Source of the DNA: Phocaeicola coprophilus DSM 18228 = JCM 13818
GTDB lineage: Bacteria > Bacteroidota > Bacteroidia > Bacteroidales > Bacteroidaceae
Direction of reading: 5' to 3'
NCBI RefSeq assembly: GCF_000157915.1
Contig: NZ_EQ973636.1
Coordinates: forward strand, 1 to 52,099
DNA length: 52,099 bases
Part shown: piece after piece, positions 27,728-36,883 of the stretch
How the letters are laid out: each line of letters begins with the position of its first letter
Numbering within the stretch: position 1 is the stretch's first letter
Made by a program: the position numbers and the translations under genes
The notes under the pieces: generated by a model
Seen by the model: only the letters and a program-made list of their open reading frames with translations
Told to the model about the DNA's origin: nothing
The model's database searches: none

Positions 27728-29020
27728 TTATTTATAGGTGATCCATTTCATCATTTCTTTCAGTGACGGTTTCTTGCCGTACATCAGGATGCCGATGCGG
27801 TAGATTTTTCCGGCAATCCAGATCATGCCGAGTGCTGTACCGTAAAGGATGACGAGTGAAAGAAGGATTTCCCACATCGGTGCGTCGAAGGGGACGCGTA
27901 CCATCATGACGATGGGCGAGGTGAAGGGAATCATGGAACACCATTGTGCCAGGGGGCCGTCGGGATTGTCACCGCTGGCAATGGCAGCATAGAGTGCAAA
28001 TATCATCAGCAGCGTGATGGGCATGATGAACTGCTGTGAGTCTTCCTGCTCATTGATGGAGGCACCGATGGCAGCAAAGATGGAGGCATAGATCAGATAG
28101 CCTCCCACAAAGTTGAGTACAAAGAGCGTTCCCATCTTTGCCAGATTCAGGTTGTGAAGGGCAGCTACCAGTGAAGCGGCATCGCTTGTGGGGGCTTCCA
28201 TGGCCATCATCTGTGCGGTGTCGGGCGACTGAAGGGCGGCTATGCCGAGCATACTTCCGGCAACAGCCAGTATGGCCGTCAGCATGATTCCCCAGATACA
28301 AAGCTGGACGATTCCTACCAGACCGATACCGATAATCTTACCGATCATCAGCTGGAAGGGCTTGACGGATGAAACCATCAGCTCTACGATGCGGTTGGTC
28401 TTTTCTTCCATGACACTCTGCATGACCATTCCTCCGTAGCTGAGTACAAAGATGTAGATCAGGATGGTCAGAATCATGCCCGATGCGGTTGCCAGGCCGG
28501 AGTTGGATTCCTGTACGCTTCCGTCCTCACTCCATTTGACGGTACGGATGGAATAGGTCTGGTCGAAATCCTTCATAATGTCCTGCAATTGTGGAATGTT
28601 GTAGTGGATCAGTTTGTCGTGGCGGATCTGGGTATTCAAAGCTTCGTTTACGATGCGCGACAGACTGTTGGGGATTTCCTTGCGTGAATAGATGACGGCT
28701 GCTGACGGATCTTTGATCAGATCGTCGGTAATCATCACAACGGCACTGACGCCGGATGTGTCGGTGCGGTATTCTTCTTTCATTTCACTGCCCGGTACAA
28801 AATGATAGGATTCGTTGTCCTGGAACTGGGAAAGATATTTTCCTGTCTGATCAACGACTACCACTTCCTTGGCTTCGTCGCTTTTCACCATGGCCAGCAT
28901 GACCGGAAGCAGAACGGTAGCTGCAAAGATGAAGGGCATGAGGATGGTCAGTAGGATGAATGACTTTTTACTGGCGCGGTTCATGAACTCGCGCTGTATG
29001 ATGATAAATGTCTTGTTCAT
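27728..29020 (-). CDS. ABC-2 type transporter permease (NatB-like)
   Basis: A 430-residue membrane protein: first membrane segment at about 20-45, a large extracytoplasmic domain (about 50-185), then five or more segments (ILTILIYIFVLSYGGMVM, IIGIGLVGIVQLCIWG, LFVLNFVGGYLIYASIF, ITLLMIFALYAAIA, LLSLVILYGTALGMIW). This layout and the EEKTNRIVELMVSSVKPFQLM motif fit the NatB/YhaP group of ABC-2 exporters. The substrate is unknown; sodium efflux and peptide or antibiotic export are both known for relatives. It follows its ATPase gene by 18 bp. Confidence 0.9.
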   Translation of the reverse strand: MNKTFIIIQREFMNRASKKSFILLTILMPFIFAATVLLPVMLAMVKSDEAKEVVVVDQTGKYLSQFQDNESYHFVPGSEMKEEYRTDTSGVSAVVMITDDLIKDPSAAVIYSRKEIPNSLSRIVNEALNTQIRHDKLIHYNIPQLQDIMKDFDQTYSIRTVKWSEDGSVQESNSGLATASGMILTILIYIFVLSYGGMVMQSVMEEKTNRIVELMVSSVKPFQLMIGKIIGIGLVGIVQLCIWGIMLTAILAVAGSMLGIAALQSPDTAQMMAMEAPTSDAASLVAALHNLNLAKMGTLFVLNFVGGYLIYASIFAAIGASINEQEDSQQFIMPITLLMIFALYAAIASGDNPDGPLAQWCSMIPFTSPIVMMVRVPFDAPMWEILLSLVILYGTALGMIWIAGKIYRIGILMYGKKPSLKEMMKWITYK

Positions 29021-29038
29021 GTTTGCTGATGGTTTAAG

Positions 29039-29953
29039 TTATTTTTTACCTTCTACCGTACGGATGAAGATTTCGTTCATGGAAGGCAGGCATTCGGAGA
29101 AGGAGAGGATTTCGGCCTGCTGTCCCACTTCCGACAGGAGATCGGAGTTGGAAACTTCCTGTAACTTACGCAGCGTGTAATGGCTTTCGTTACCGGATGC
29201 TTGTGTCAGAGTAGCCTGGAAGAGCGCGGTGTCTTTCAGGGGATGGTCTGCACGTACAGACAGGGTGTATGTATCCGACTTGAAGCGGCTTCGTACTTCG
29301 TTGACGTTACCTTGAAGCACAACTTCCGAATGGTTGATCAGTGCAATGTTGTCACAGATTTCTTCCACGGAAGCCATGTTGTGGGTAGAGAAAATGATGG
29401 TGTGTCCCTGATTTTTCAGTTCCAGAATTTCCCGTTTCAGCAATTCAGCATTGACCGGATCGAATCCGGAGAAAGGTTCGTCGAAGATCAGCAGCTGGGG
29501 TTTGTGGAGCACGGTAATGATAAACTGCACTTTCTGTTGCATACCTTTGGACAGTTCTTCCAGTTTTTTGTTCCACCATGGGGTGATTTCAAACTTTTCG
29601 AACCATTTCTTCAGGCGGGCAGTCGCTTCACTGCGGCTCAGTCCTTTCAGCTGGGCCAGGTAAATGGCCTGATCGCCTACTTTCATTTTCTTGTACAGTC
29701 CCCGTTCTTCGGGCAGGTATCCGATGTGGAAGATATCTTCCGGCCGTGAAAGGTGACCGTTGAAGTATACTTCTCCGGAATCGGGAGCCGTGATACGGTT
29801 AATGATGCGGATCAAGGTAGTTTTGCCTGCTCCGTTGGGGCCCAGTAGTCCGAACACCTTACCTTCAGGTACCTGAATGCTGACTCCGTTCAGTGCAGTG
29901 TGGCTGGCGTATCGCTTTACCACTTGACGTGTTTCTAAAAAAGGTTTGACCAT
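29039..29953 (-). CDS. ABC transporter ATP-binding protein (NatA-like)
   Basis: A 304-residue ATPase with Walker A GPNGAGKTT, signature ELSKGMQQKV (LSGGQ equivalent), Walker B LLIFDEP and switch histidine in STHN. The C-terminal 80 residues form the accessory domain found in NatA-type subunits (DUF4162-like). It pairs with the ABC-2 permease encoded next. A consensus promoter lies upstream (30037-30066). Confidence 0.93.
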   Translation of the reverse strand: MVKPFLETRQVVKRYASHTALNGVSIQVPEGKVFGLLGPNGAGKTTLIRIINRITAPDSGEVYFNGHLSRPEDIFHIGYLPEERGLYKKMKVGDQAIYLAQLKGLSRSEATARLKKWFEKFEITPWWNKKLEELSKGMQQKVQFIITVLHKPQLLIFDEPFSGFDPVNAELLKREILELKNQGHTIIFSTHNMASVEEICDNIALINHSEVVLQGNVNEVRSRFKSDTYTLSVRADHPLKDTALFQATLTQASGNESHYTLRKLQEVSNSDLLSEVGQQAEILSFSECLPSMNEIFIRTVEGKK

Positions 29954-30036
29954 AAAAAGATTTATTAATTGAGTTTTTCGGTTTTCCGGATCTCATCGGG
30001 TTAACATATTTCGTCTGGAATCCGGAGTTTTGCAGA

Positions 30037-30066
30037 CAAATGTAATGAATCCTTGCGGATTGACAA
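30037..30066 (-). promoter_or_regulatory. Promoter of the ABC-2 exporter operon
   Basis: Read leftward: TTG (30066-30064), 19-bp gap, TACATTTG (30044-30037). Confidence 0.65.
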
Positions 30067-30090
30067 GTATGAGAACAGGAAAATATCAAA

Positions 30091-30141
30091 AAAGCCTGTT
30101 TATAGTTGTCTCTTTTGACAAGAGCACTACAAACAGGCTTT
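30091..30141 (-). terminator. Terminator of the division/cell-wall cluster
   Basis: AAAGCCTGTTT (30091-30101) pairs with AAACAGGCTTT (30131-30141), with an inner TTGTC/GACAA stem; leftward it runs into TTTTTTGATATTTT. It follows the YqeY gene and closes the long leftward operon. Confidence 0.85.
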
Positions 30142-30177
30142 CCCTGAAGGGTTAATAAAAATATCTTTCAGGAATCC

Positions 30178-30627
30178 TTATCCCAGCAGTTCTTTTACTT
30201 TGGCAGAGATTGCGCGTCCTTCAGCCAGTCCGGCGAGTTCTTTGGAAGCTACGCCCATGACTTTACCCATGTCCTTGCCGGAAGTTGCTCCGGTGCGGGC
30301 AATGATTTCTTTCAGACGGACTTCCAGTTCCTCAGCCGAAAGCTGTTTGGGCAGGTAAGCTTCGATTACTTTTACCTGAGCCAGTTCGGCTTCAGCCAGG
30401 TCTGCACGTCCCTGCTGTTCGTATACGGCAGCAGAATCTTTTCCTTGTTTGACAAGTTTCTGCATGATTTTCAATGCAGCGTCATCGGTCAGAGTATCGT
30501 TGGCTCCCGGTGCTGTCTTTGCTTCCAGAAAGAACTTCTTGACATTGCGCAGGGTTTCCAGTTTTACTTTGTCTTTGGCCTTCATGGCCTCTTTGATATC
30601 GTTGCTGATCTGATCAAATAAATCCAT
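30178..30627 (-). CDS. GatB/YqeY-domain protein
   Basis: A 149-residue helical protein: LFDQISNDIKEAMKAKDKVKLETLRN at the start, EAYLPKQLSAEELEVRL in the middle and GKDMGKVMGVASKELAG near the end, the classic YqeY pattern. The domain is shared with the tail of the GatB amidotransferase subunit and is thought to bind tRNA, but the function of stand-alone YqeY is not settled. It is last in the dcw operon, 38 bp after ftsZ, a position I associate with Bacteroides. Confidence 0.92.
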   Translation of the reverse strand: MDLFDQISNDIKEAMKAKDKVKLETLRNVKKFFLEAKTAPGANDTLTDDAALKIMQKLVKQGKDSAAVYEQQGRADLAEAELAQVKVIEAYLPKQLSAEELEVRLKEIIARTGATSGKDMGKVMGVASKELAGLAEGRAISAKVKELLG

Positions 30628-30665
30628 AGTTCTTATAATTACATTAGTTGTTGAATCCGAGTGGT

Positions 30666-31973
30666 TTAGAAAGTAATGGTCATACTTCCTGACTCATTGC
30701 TTTCCAGTTTCTGAGTCATCTTGTCTTCTGCCGTAGCTTTTGACTGGATGGCTTCCAGAACAGCCTTTGTACGCTTGTATGTCGGTGTGGTTTCTACCAT
30801 ACTGATGATATCGTCATTGTCCAGGTCTTCCTGTGTGAAGACATACAGATTGTGACGGCGTTTCCGGTTGCTGTTCTTCAGAATGCTCTTTCCGTAATAG
30901 TCACCGCGGCGTTCTTCTTTTTTCTGTTCTTCTTCTTCCAGCTCTTCCAGGCGTTTCTGTTCTTCCTGAGAGTGCTTTTCCAATACGCTGTCCATTCCCG
31001 GTACGTCTTTGATGCCGAAACCGGTGGCCAGAATCGTGAACTTCACTTTGTCGTTCAGCGTGTCGTCAATGTAAAGACCCCATTTGGTTTCCACGTCTTT
31101 ACCGAAGCGGCTCATGAATTCGTGGATTTCATCCATTTCACCCATCATCAGTTCGCTGCTGGGGCTATAGGTGATGACGAACAGCACTTTCTTCGAATTG
31201 AAAATATCGTTGTTGTTCAGCAGCGGAGAGTGAAGAGCATCTGTGATGGCCTGTGTAACACGGCCTTCTCCTTCTCCGAAGCCTGTACTCATAATGGCGA
31301 CGCCTCCGTCTTTCAGAACGGTCTTGACGTCGTTGAAGTCAAGGTTGATCGTACCGCGCAAGGTAATGATTTCAGCAATGCTCTTGGCTGCGATGGAGAG
31401 TGTGTCATCGGCTTTACCGAATGCATTCATTACGCTGATATCGGAATAAACGTCGCGCAGGCGTTCGTTGTTGATCACCAGCAAGGCATCAACATGTTTG
31501 CTCATCTCTTCCACGCCGTCCAGGGCCTGGTCGATCTTTTTGTTGCCTTCGAATACGAAGGGGATTGTAACAATACCTACTGTCAGGATGTTCATTTCCT
31601 TGGCAGTCTTGGCAATAATCGGTGCAGCACCGGTTCCGGTACCTCCACCCATTCCGGCTGTGATAAAGGCCATCCGGCAGCCGTCGTTCAGCATTTCCTT
31701 TACATCTTCCAGGCTCTCTTCGGCAGCAGCACGCGCACGTTCCGGACGGTTACCGGCACCGAGGCCTTCGCTTCCGAGCTGGATTTTCTGGGGGACAGGC
31801 GACTCTTCGAGCGCCTGATTGTCTGTATTGCAGACCACGAACGTAACGTCGTGGATACCTTCTCTATACATGTGGTTGACAGCATTACCGCCGCCACCGC
31901 CTACACCGATCACTTTAATGATGCTCGATGTGCCACTTTCCGGGAAAGTGAAGGGCATAAGTTCATCAGACAT
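30666..31973 (-). CDS. ftsZ: Cell division protein FtsZ
   Basis: A 435-residue tubulin-like GTPase that polymerises into the division ring. The GTP-binding tubulin signature GMGGGTGTGAAP is present, as are VIGVGGGGGNAVNHM at the N-terminus and the T7 loop region NLDFNDVK. After the globular core (to about 330) comes a charged, Lys/Glu-rich linker (EEQKRLEELEEEEQKKEERR) and a variable tail. The C-terminal end (SGSMTITF) is not the canonical FtsZ tail peptide, so how it binds FtsA is unclear. It starts 45 bp after the ftsA stop. Confidence 0.97.
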   Translation of the reverse strand: MSDELMPFTFPESGTSSIIKVIGVGGGGGNAVNHMYREGIHDVTFVVCNTDNQALEESPVPQKIQLGSEGLGAGNRPERARAAAEESLEDVKEMLNDGCRMAFITAGMGGGTGTGAAPIIAKTAKEMNILTVGIVTIPFVFEGNKKIDQALDGVEEMSKHVDALLVINNERLRDVYSDISVMNAFGKADDTLSIAAKSIAEIITLRGTINLDFNDVKTVLKDGGVAIMSTGFGEGEGRVTQAITDALHSPLLNNNDIFNSKKVLFVITYSPSSELMMGEMDEIHEFMSRFGKDVETKWGLYIDDTLNDKVKFTILATGFGIKDVPGMDSVLEKHSQEEQKRLEELEEEEQKKEERRGDYYGKSILKNSNRKRRHNLYVFTQEDLDNDDIISMVETTPTYKRTKAVLEAIQSKATAEDKMTQKLESNESGSMTITF

Positions 31974-32018
31974 AATTCTTCCTCTTTATTTATACGGTGA
32001 ATACTCTGTTTTCTTTTC

Positions 32019-33590
32019 TCAATCTTTCATGATGTCGTCTGACATCTTGGTTATTTTTTCAGTCAGGTTGCTAAACCAGCTGTTCTTTTTCTTTTGTGCC
32101 TTGATTTCGTCTTCCAGCACATTGATTTCTTCAGCCTTTTCAGGGAGATTCATGGCTCTTGCATGTTCAATTTCCTGAAGAGCTGCCTTATAGTTCTTTT
32201 TTCCCAGCAGGCTTTGGGCCCGTTCCATATAGGATTCATATTCCTTCTGACGCTTCATGGCCCGTTCTTCTTCCTGACGTTTCTTTTCTTCTTCAATACG
32301 GTGTCTGCGTTCAGCTTCTTCCGCCTGACGTCTTTCTTCTTCTTCCTTGAGCTTGCGTTCTTCTTCTTTCCGCTTGGCTTCTGCTTCCTTTTGCTGGAGA
32401 TCTTCGGTGAAGCTCAGCTGAACACCCTTTCTCGGATCAATGCGGCAGCAGTTTTCTTTTCCAGATGCCAGGATTCCGATCAGTGTGTTCTGAGTACCAT
32501 CCTGTGGCAGTTCGATATCTCCTTCGAGGCTGATTTCGGAAGATTTTGCAATACGGATCTTTTCGATCTTTGTAATGTGAGTGAAAGCCTTGTCCAGATT
32601 CGGCAGGTTAGTCATACCTCCGGTGAAGACAACTCCGCCCAACAGTTTATCTCCATAGCCGGAAACCATGATCTGATTCCATACGTTGGTGATAATTTCA
32701 TTAACGCGGGCTTCCACGATATCTTCCAGCTGGCGTGCCGGGATGGTGCAACGACCGTCCAGGTTATAACTGCGGTTTGTTTCCTCGTCGTTGTCGGAAA
32801 GTTCTGTGTAAGCACTTCCGAAGCGCAGTTTCAGCTGTTCGCCTTCTTCTTCTTCGAAATGCATGCTGCAGATGTCCTGAGTGATATTTTCGCTACCCAA
32901 CGGGATTACCGCCAGATGACGCAGTATGTTGTTCTTATAAACAGAAACCGTTGTTGTATTGGCTCCGAAGTCAATGAGTGCACATCCGGAACGGCGTTCA
33001 CTGTCGCTTAGAACCACGTTGGCTGTAACCAAAGGAGAAAGGAAGTAATCGGCGACTTCATAACCGGTCTGTTTGAAGCATTGCTTGATATTGCTTTTGA
33101 GGGAATGGCGGGCAATGATGTTCAGGAAATGTCCTTCGATATAATCAGCGGGAACACCTACCGGTTCGGTGAGCAAATTGTTTCCTACTTTATATTCCTG
33201 TGGCTCTACGGCCAGAATTTCCCGGTCGATCAAAGGGATTTCCCGGTTGCTTTGCATGATGGAATCAATCAGTGCCTGTGAGATTTTCGTGTCTTCTCCC
33301 AGTTGCTTGGATTCTGTATTGCGTATGCTTCTGACAGACAACCCTCCGATACCTACGTATACTTTCCGGATGGGGGCATGCAGCGTCTCCTCCAGTTCCT
33401 TGATGACTGAAGTCAAGCATTGTGTTGTTTTATCCAAATTGTAGATTGCGCCTTTCTTGATGCAATCTGATGAACGTTCGGAGGCGTATGCCAGGATTCG
33501 GATACTTCCGTCCGCGTTCTTCTTGCCTGCAATGCCTGTTATCTCTGTAGATCCCAGTTCGATTGCTACTATAAAATCCGTTGCTGCCAT
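32019..33590 (-). CDS. ftsA: Cell division protein FtsA with long charged extension
   Basis: A 523-residue actin-fold protein, about 100 residues longer than typical FtsA. The core (about 1-390) has VAIELGSTEITGIAG and the phosphate-binding ALIDFGANTTTVSVY and VVFTGGMTNLP loops. Then a Lys/Glu/Arg-rich coiled coil (about 395-450) and a helical stretch (SLLGKKNYKAALQEIEHARAM). The end (NSWFSNLTEKITKMSDDIM) looks like the amphipathic membrane-targeting helix. FtsA tethers FtsZ to the membrane; here the anchor is separated from the core by the extension. It lies 3 bp after ftsQ. Confidence 0.95.
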   Translation of the reverse strand: MAATDFIVAIELGSTEITGIAGKKNADGSIRILAYASERSSDCIKKGAIYNLDKTTQCLTSVIKELEETLHAPIRKVYVGIGGLSVRSIRNTESKQLGEDTKISQALIDSIMQSNREIPLIDREILAVEPQEYKVGNNLLTEPVGVPADYIEGHFLNIIARHSLKSNIKQCFKQTGYEVADYFLSPLVTANVVLSDSERRSGCALIDFGANTTTVSVYKNNILRHLAVIPLGSENITQDICSMHFEEEEGEQLKLRFGSAYTELSDNDEETNRSYNLDGRCTIPARQLEDIVEARVNEIITNVWNQIMVSGYGDKLLGGVVFTGGMTNLPNLDKAFTHITKIEKIRIAKSSEISLEGDIELPQDGTQNTLIGILASGKENCCRIDPRKGVQLSFTEDLQQKEAEAKRKEEERKLKEEEERRQAEEAERRHRIEEEKKRQEEERAMKRQKEYESYMERAQSLLGKKNYKAALQEIEHARAMNLPEKAEEINVLEDEIKAQKKKNSWFSNLTEKITKMSDDIMKD

Positions 33591-33593
33591 ATC

Positions 33594-34331
33594 TTACTTC
33601 TCTTTTTTGGTACAAATAATCTGATTATTAAATTCTATGCTGATTCGCTTGTACTTGTTCCATCCTACATGGCTCAGCGCCTCTTCGTAGAATGTACGCA
33701 GTTTTCTAAACTTCTCATCATAGTTTCCTGCTTTTCCTAAAAACAGTATATGGTCTCCCACACGGGGAACAAGTTCCAGTTCCAGTTTGGGAGTGACATG
33801 AATCTGTTCAATCTGTGCACTCCAGAAGGGATCAGCCTGAAGGTAGTTTCCCAGCTTGTGAAGCTCTTCCTGAGCGAACTTGCGGTCTATGTATCCTGTA
33901 GCTACAGCGACATGAACCGGCTTTCCGGGGGCTGACATAATATTACCTTCCTGATCGATGTAATAATTGTCGCCATTGTCACTCATGATTCTCATCAGAG
34001 GAATGCGCTGATAGATTTCAATGCCGACTTTACCTCCGGAGGTCAGGTAACACTCTGCATCGCTGATAAACGGATGCTTGTCAAGTGTTTCTTCCAGTCT
34101 GCGAACATTGATGCTGTTCAAAGGTTTTCCTTCCGGAGACAGCTTCTTGGCTTTTAACAGAGCTTTTACTTCAGCTGGAGTTACAAATCCGAAATTGACA
34201 CTGTCTTTGACAACCAATTCCATACCCTTGCAAATCCGATTGTCGGGTTTGCCATTAAAAGCGGTAACGGCCAACACGAGGTAAGCCGAAATCAGCAGCA
34301 GTGTACAGAGTATGAGAATTCGTTTGATCAT
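33594..34331 (-). CDS. ftsQ: Cell division protein FtsQ/DivIB
   Basis: A 245-residue single-pass protein: membrane segment at about 4-23, then a POTRA-like part (VNFGFVTPAEVKALLKAK..SINVRRLEETLDKHPFISDAECYL) and a beta-rich domain (YQRIPLMRIM, YYIDQEGNIM, VHVAVATGYIDRKFA). It helps recruit the septal synthase with FtsL. Sequence similarity between FtsQ proteins is low; the position between murC and ftsA is strong support. Its start overlaps the murC stop by 4 bp. Confidence 0.9.
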   Translation of the reverse strand: MIKRILILCTLLLISAYLVLAVTAFNGKPDNRICKGMELVVKDSVNFGFVTPAEVKALLKAKKLSPEGKPLNSINVRRLEETLDKHPFISDAECYLTSGGKVGIEIYQRIPLMRIMSDNGDNYYIDQEGNIMSAPGKPVHVAVATGYIDRKFAQEELHKLGNYLQADPFWSAQIEQIHVTPKLELELVPRVGDHILFLGKAGNYDEKFRKLRTFYEEALSHVGWNKYKRISIEFNNQIICTKKEK

Positions 34332-35704
34332 CGGTCTTTCAGCATTTCATAAATTTGTGGTACAAAATTGTCAATATCTCCGGCTCCCAGGGTAACCAGT
34401 ACTTCAAGATGTTTCTTTTTCAACAGGTCAAGAAGCTCTTCTTTGGTACATAATGTTTTTTCCATGTCGGGACGCAGGTTGTCATATATTAACCGGCTGG
34501 TAACTCCCGGTATGGGAAGTTCTCGTGCCGGATAGATGTCCAGTAGGATCACTTCGTCGAGCAGGGACAGACTTTCGGCGAACTCTTTGTAGAAGTCGCG
34601 TGTTCGTGTATACAGATGAGGCTGGAAGACTGCTGTGATTTTCCGGTCCGGATAAAGTGCTTTGAGGGAAGTAATGCTTTTCCGGATTTCTTCCGGATGA
34701 TGAGCGTAATCACTCAGGAAAGCCAGATGATCGTTCTTGATCTTGAAATCAAAACGACGGTCTACTCCTCCAAAACTTGCCATGGCAGTCTTTATCTCTT
34801 CAGCGGTTGCTCCGGCTATTTGTGCCAAAGCCATAGCGGCGATTCCATTCTCAATATTGACATACACAGGAACTCCCAACCGTATATCGCAGATGTTTCC
34901 CAGCGGAGAAATGTAATCAAACTGGATTTCACCCCCTCCGATACGGATGTTAGTTGCATGGAAATCCCCTTCTTCTATGGAGTATGTGTAAGTTGTTACT
35001 CCGGGCTGTACGTCAGGCTGCATTGCTAATCCTTTATGTATGATCAGGAAACCGTCCGGGCGTATCAGAGACGTATATTTGCGGAAACTTTCCAGATAGG
35101 CTTCTTCAGTACCGTAAATATCCAGATGATCGGGGTCTGTTGCAGTAATTACTGTTGCATATGGAGTGAGCCAATGAAAGGAACGGTCGAACTCATCAGC
35201 TTCGATGACAACAAAGTCACTTTTGTCTGAAAGGAGCAGGTTCGTTCCATAATTTTTGGAAATACCTCCTAAGAAAGCATTACATCCAATGTGAGACTGA
35301 TGCAACAGGTGAGCAGCCATGGTAGAAGTTGTGGTCTTGCCATGTGTACCGGCAACGCATAATCCTCTTTCTGTACGGGTCAACATTCCGAGAACTTGTG
35401 CCCGCTTTTGTATATTGAAACCTTTTTCCTGAAAATAAACAAATTCTTTATGTGTAGCAGGAATAGCAGGTGTATAAACGATCAAGGTTGTTTCCGGATC
35501 CAGAAAGTCTTCTGGAATGGCAGATACATTTTCCTCATAATGAATGGCAGCTCCTTCAGCAATCAGTTTTTCGGTCAGTTCGCTTGGCGTACGGTCGTAA
35601 CCGCCTACTTTCTTGCCTTTAGACAAGAAATAGCGAACCAATGCACTCATGCCGATACCTCCGGCACCGATGAAGTATACTGCTTTCAATATATTAATGT
35701 TCAT
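34328..35704 (-). CDS. murC: UDP-N-acetylmuramate--L-alanine ligase
   Basis: A 458-residue Mur ligase from the chosen start. The N-terminal Rossmann loop is YFIGAGGIGMSALVRY, the ATP loop GTHGKTTTSTM, then DEFDRSFHWL, and DYAHHPEEI for metal and substrate binding. It adds L-alanine to UDP-MurNAc in the cytoplasm. The frame extends to 35749, but the methionine at 35704 is the family start; it overlaps the murG stop by 11 bp. It is between murG and ftsQ. Confidence 0.96.
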   Translation of the reverse strand: MNINILKAVYFIGAGGIGMSALVRYFLSKGKKVGGYDRTPSELTEKLIAEGAAIHYEENVSAIPEDFLDPETTLIVYTPAIPATHKEFVYFQEKGFNIQKRAQVLGMLTRTERGLCVAGTHGKTTTSTMAAHLLHQSHIGCNAFLGGISKNYGTNLLLSDKSDFVVIEADEFDRSFHWLTPYATVITATDPDHLDIYGTEEAYLESFRKYTSLIRPDGFLIIHKGLAMQPDVQPGVTTYTYSIEEGDFHATNIRIGGGEIQFDYISPLGNICDIRLGVPVYVNIENGIAAMALAQIAGATAEEIKTAMASFGGVDRRFDFKIKNDHLAFLSDYAHHPEEIRKSITSLKALYPDRKITAVFQPHLYTRTRDFYKEFAESLSLLDEVILLDIYPARELPIPGVTSRLIYDNLRPDMEKTLCTKEELLDLLKKKHLEVLVTLGAGDIDNFVPQIYEMLKDR

Positions 35705-36824
35705 GATTTTCTCTATATTTAAGTGCCAGTTTCCATACCTCCTCAGCAATGGTATTTGCTGAGTCTTTGAAAGCCAGCTTAGCTATATTTGTACTTAATT
35801 TCTTTAAAGTTTCCGGTTGCTGCACCGTTTCAATGGCTGTTTTCAGCAGTTTCTCCGATGCTTCAGCATCTTTGATATATAATGCAGCATCTTTAGCGAC
35901 CAGTGCCAACGCATTCTTTGTCTGATGATCTTCTGCAACATTGGGCGATGGAACTAAGATAACAGGCTTTCCTAACAGACAGAATTCGGAAATAGATCCG
36001 GCACCGGCCCGGCTGATGACCAAATCTGCGGCGCTGTATGCGGCAGCCATGTCTGTAATGAAGTCTGTTGTGTGCAGCATCGGATAGTTCTCTGCCTGGC
36101 CTACTTTTTCCTTGGCCTCATTGATATAGAACTTTCCTGTTTGCCAAATAAACTGTACACCAGACTGTCTGATCTGATCCAATCCGTTTAGTACGCAATT
36201 GTTGATGGTGCGTGCTCCTAAACTTCCTCCTACAATCAAGACTGTTTTCTTTGTCGGGTCGAGGTTAAAAGAACGGATGGCATCTTCCCGTGACATTTGT
36301 TGGTTAAGCAAGTTTTGTCGTACAGGATTACCGGTCAGAATAATTTTTTCCTTGTCAAAGAAACGTTCCATGCCTTCGTAAGCAACACAGATCTTGCATG
36401 CTTTTTTGGCCAATAGTTTATTGGTAACTCCTGCATAGGAATTCTGTTCCTGAATCAAGGTTGGAATACCCATGCTTCCTGCAACTTTTAGTGTCGGTCC
36501 GCTGGCATATCCGCCTACACCGACTGCAGCATCCGGCTTAAACTCTTTGATGATTCGTCTGGCCTTTATCTGGCTTTTCATGAGTTTAATGAGTACACTG
36601 ATATTTTTGAGCAGGTGTTTCCGGTCGAAACCAGCTACAGGTAATCCGATGATCTGATAACCGGCAGCCGGTACGCGTTGCATCTCCATACGGCCTTCTG
36701 CGCCCACGAAAAGGATTTCTGCTTCGGGATGCTGTTCTTTAATGGCGTTGGCTATGGAGACTGCCGGGAATATATGACCTCCGGTTCCGCCTCCACTGAT
36801 GATTATGCGTATATTTTTTTTCAT
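35694..36824 (-). CDS. murG: UDP-GlcNAc:lipid I N-acetylglucosaminyltransferase MurG
   Basis: A 376-residue GT28 enzyme. The N-terminal glycine loop is SGGGTGGHIFPAVSIA; the donor-binding part has VGGSLGARTIN and SRAGAGSISEFCLLGKPVILVPSP. It makes lipid II from lipid I at the inner face of the membrane. It lies 59 bp after ftsW; this is one of the few wider gaps in the operon. Confidence 0.97.
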   Translation of the reverse strand: MKKNIRIIISGGGTGGHIFPAVSIANAIKEQHPEAEILFVGAEGRMEMQRVPAAGYQIIGLPVAGFDRKHLLKNISVLIKLMKSQIKARRIIKEFKPDAAVGVGGYASGPTLKVAGSMGIPTLIQEQNSYAGVTNKLLAKKACKICVAYEGMERFFDKEKIILTGNPVRQNLLNQQMSREDAIRSFNLDPTKKTVLIVGGSLGARTINNCVLNGLDQIRQSGVQFIWQTGKFYINEAKEKVGQAENYPMLHTTDFITDMAAAYSAADLVISRAGAGSISEFCLLGKPVILVPSPNVAEDHQTKNALALVAKDAALYIKDAEASEKLLKTAIETVQQPETLKKLSTNIAKLAFKDSANTIAEEVWKLALKYRENHEH

Positions 36825-36883
36825 AAATAAACTATTTCCTGCAAAGTTAGGAATAAACTTGAAAAATAGGAATTAGAGTTCAT

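Noticed and set aside
30852..32000. 382-codon frame opposite ftsZ
   Set aside because: Antisense shadow of a highly conserved gene; low-complexity Phe-rich content and no start context.
32094..33011. 305-codon frame opposite ftsA
   Set aside because: Antisense shadow; its Phe/Leu runs mirror the Lys/Glu codons of the FtsA coiled coil.
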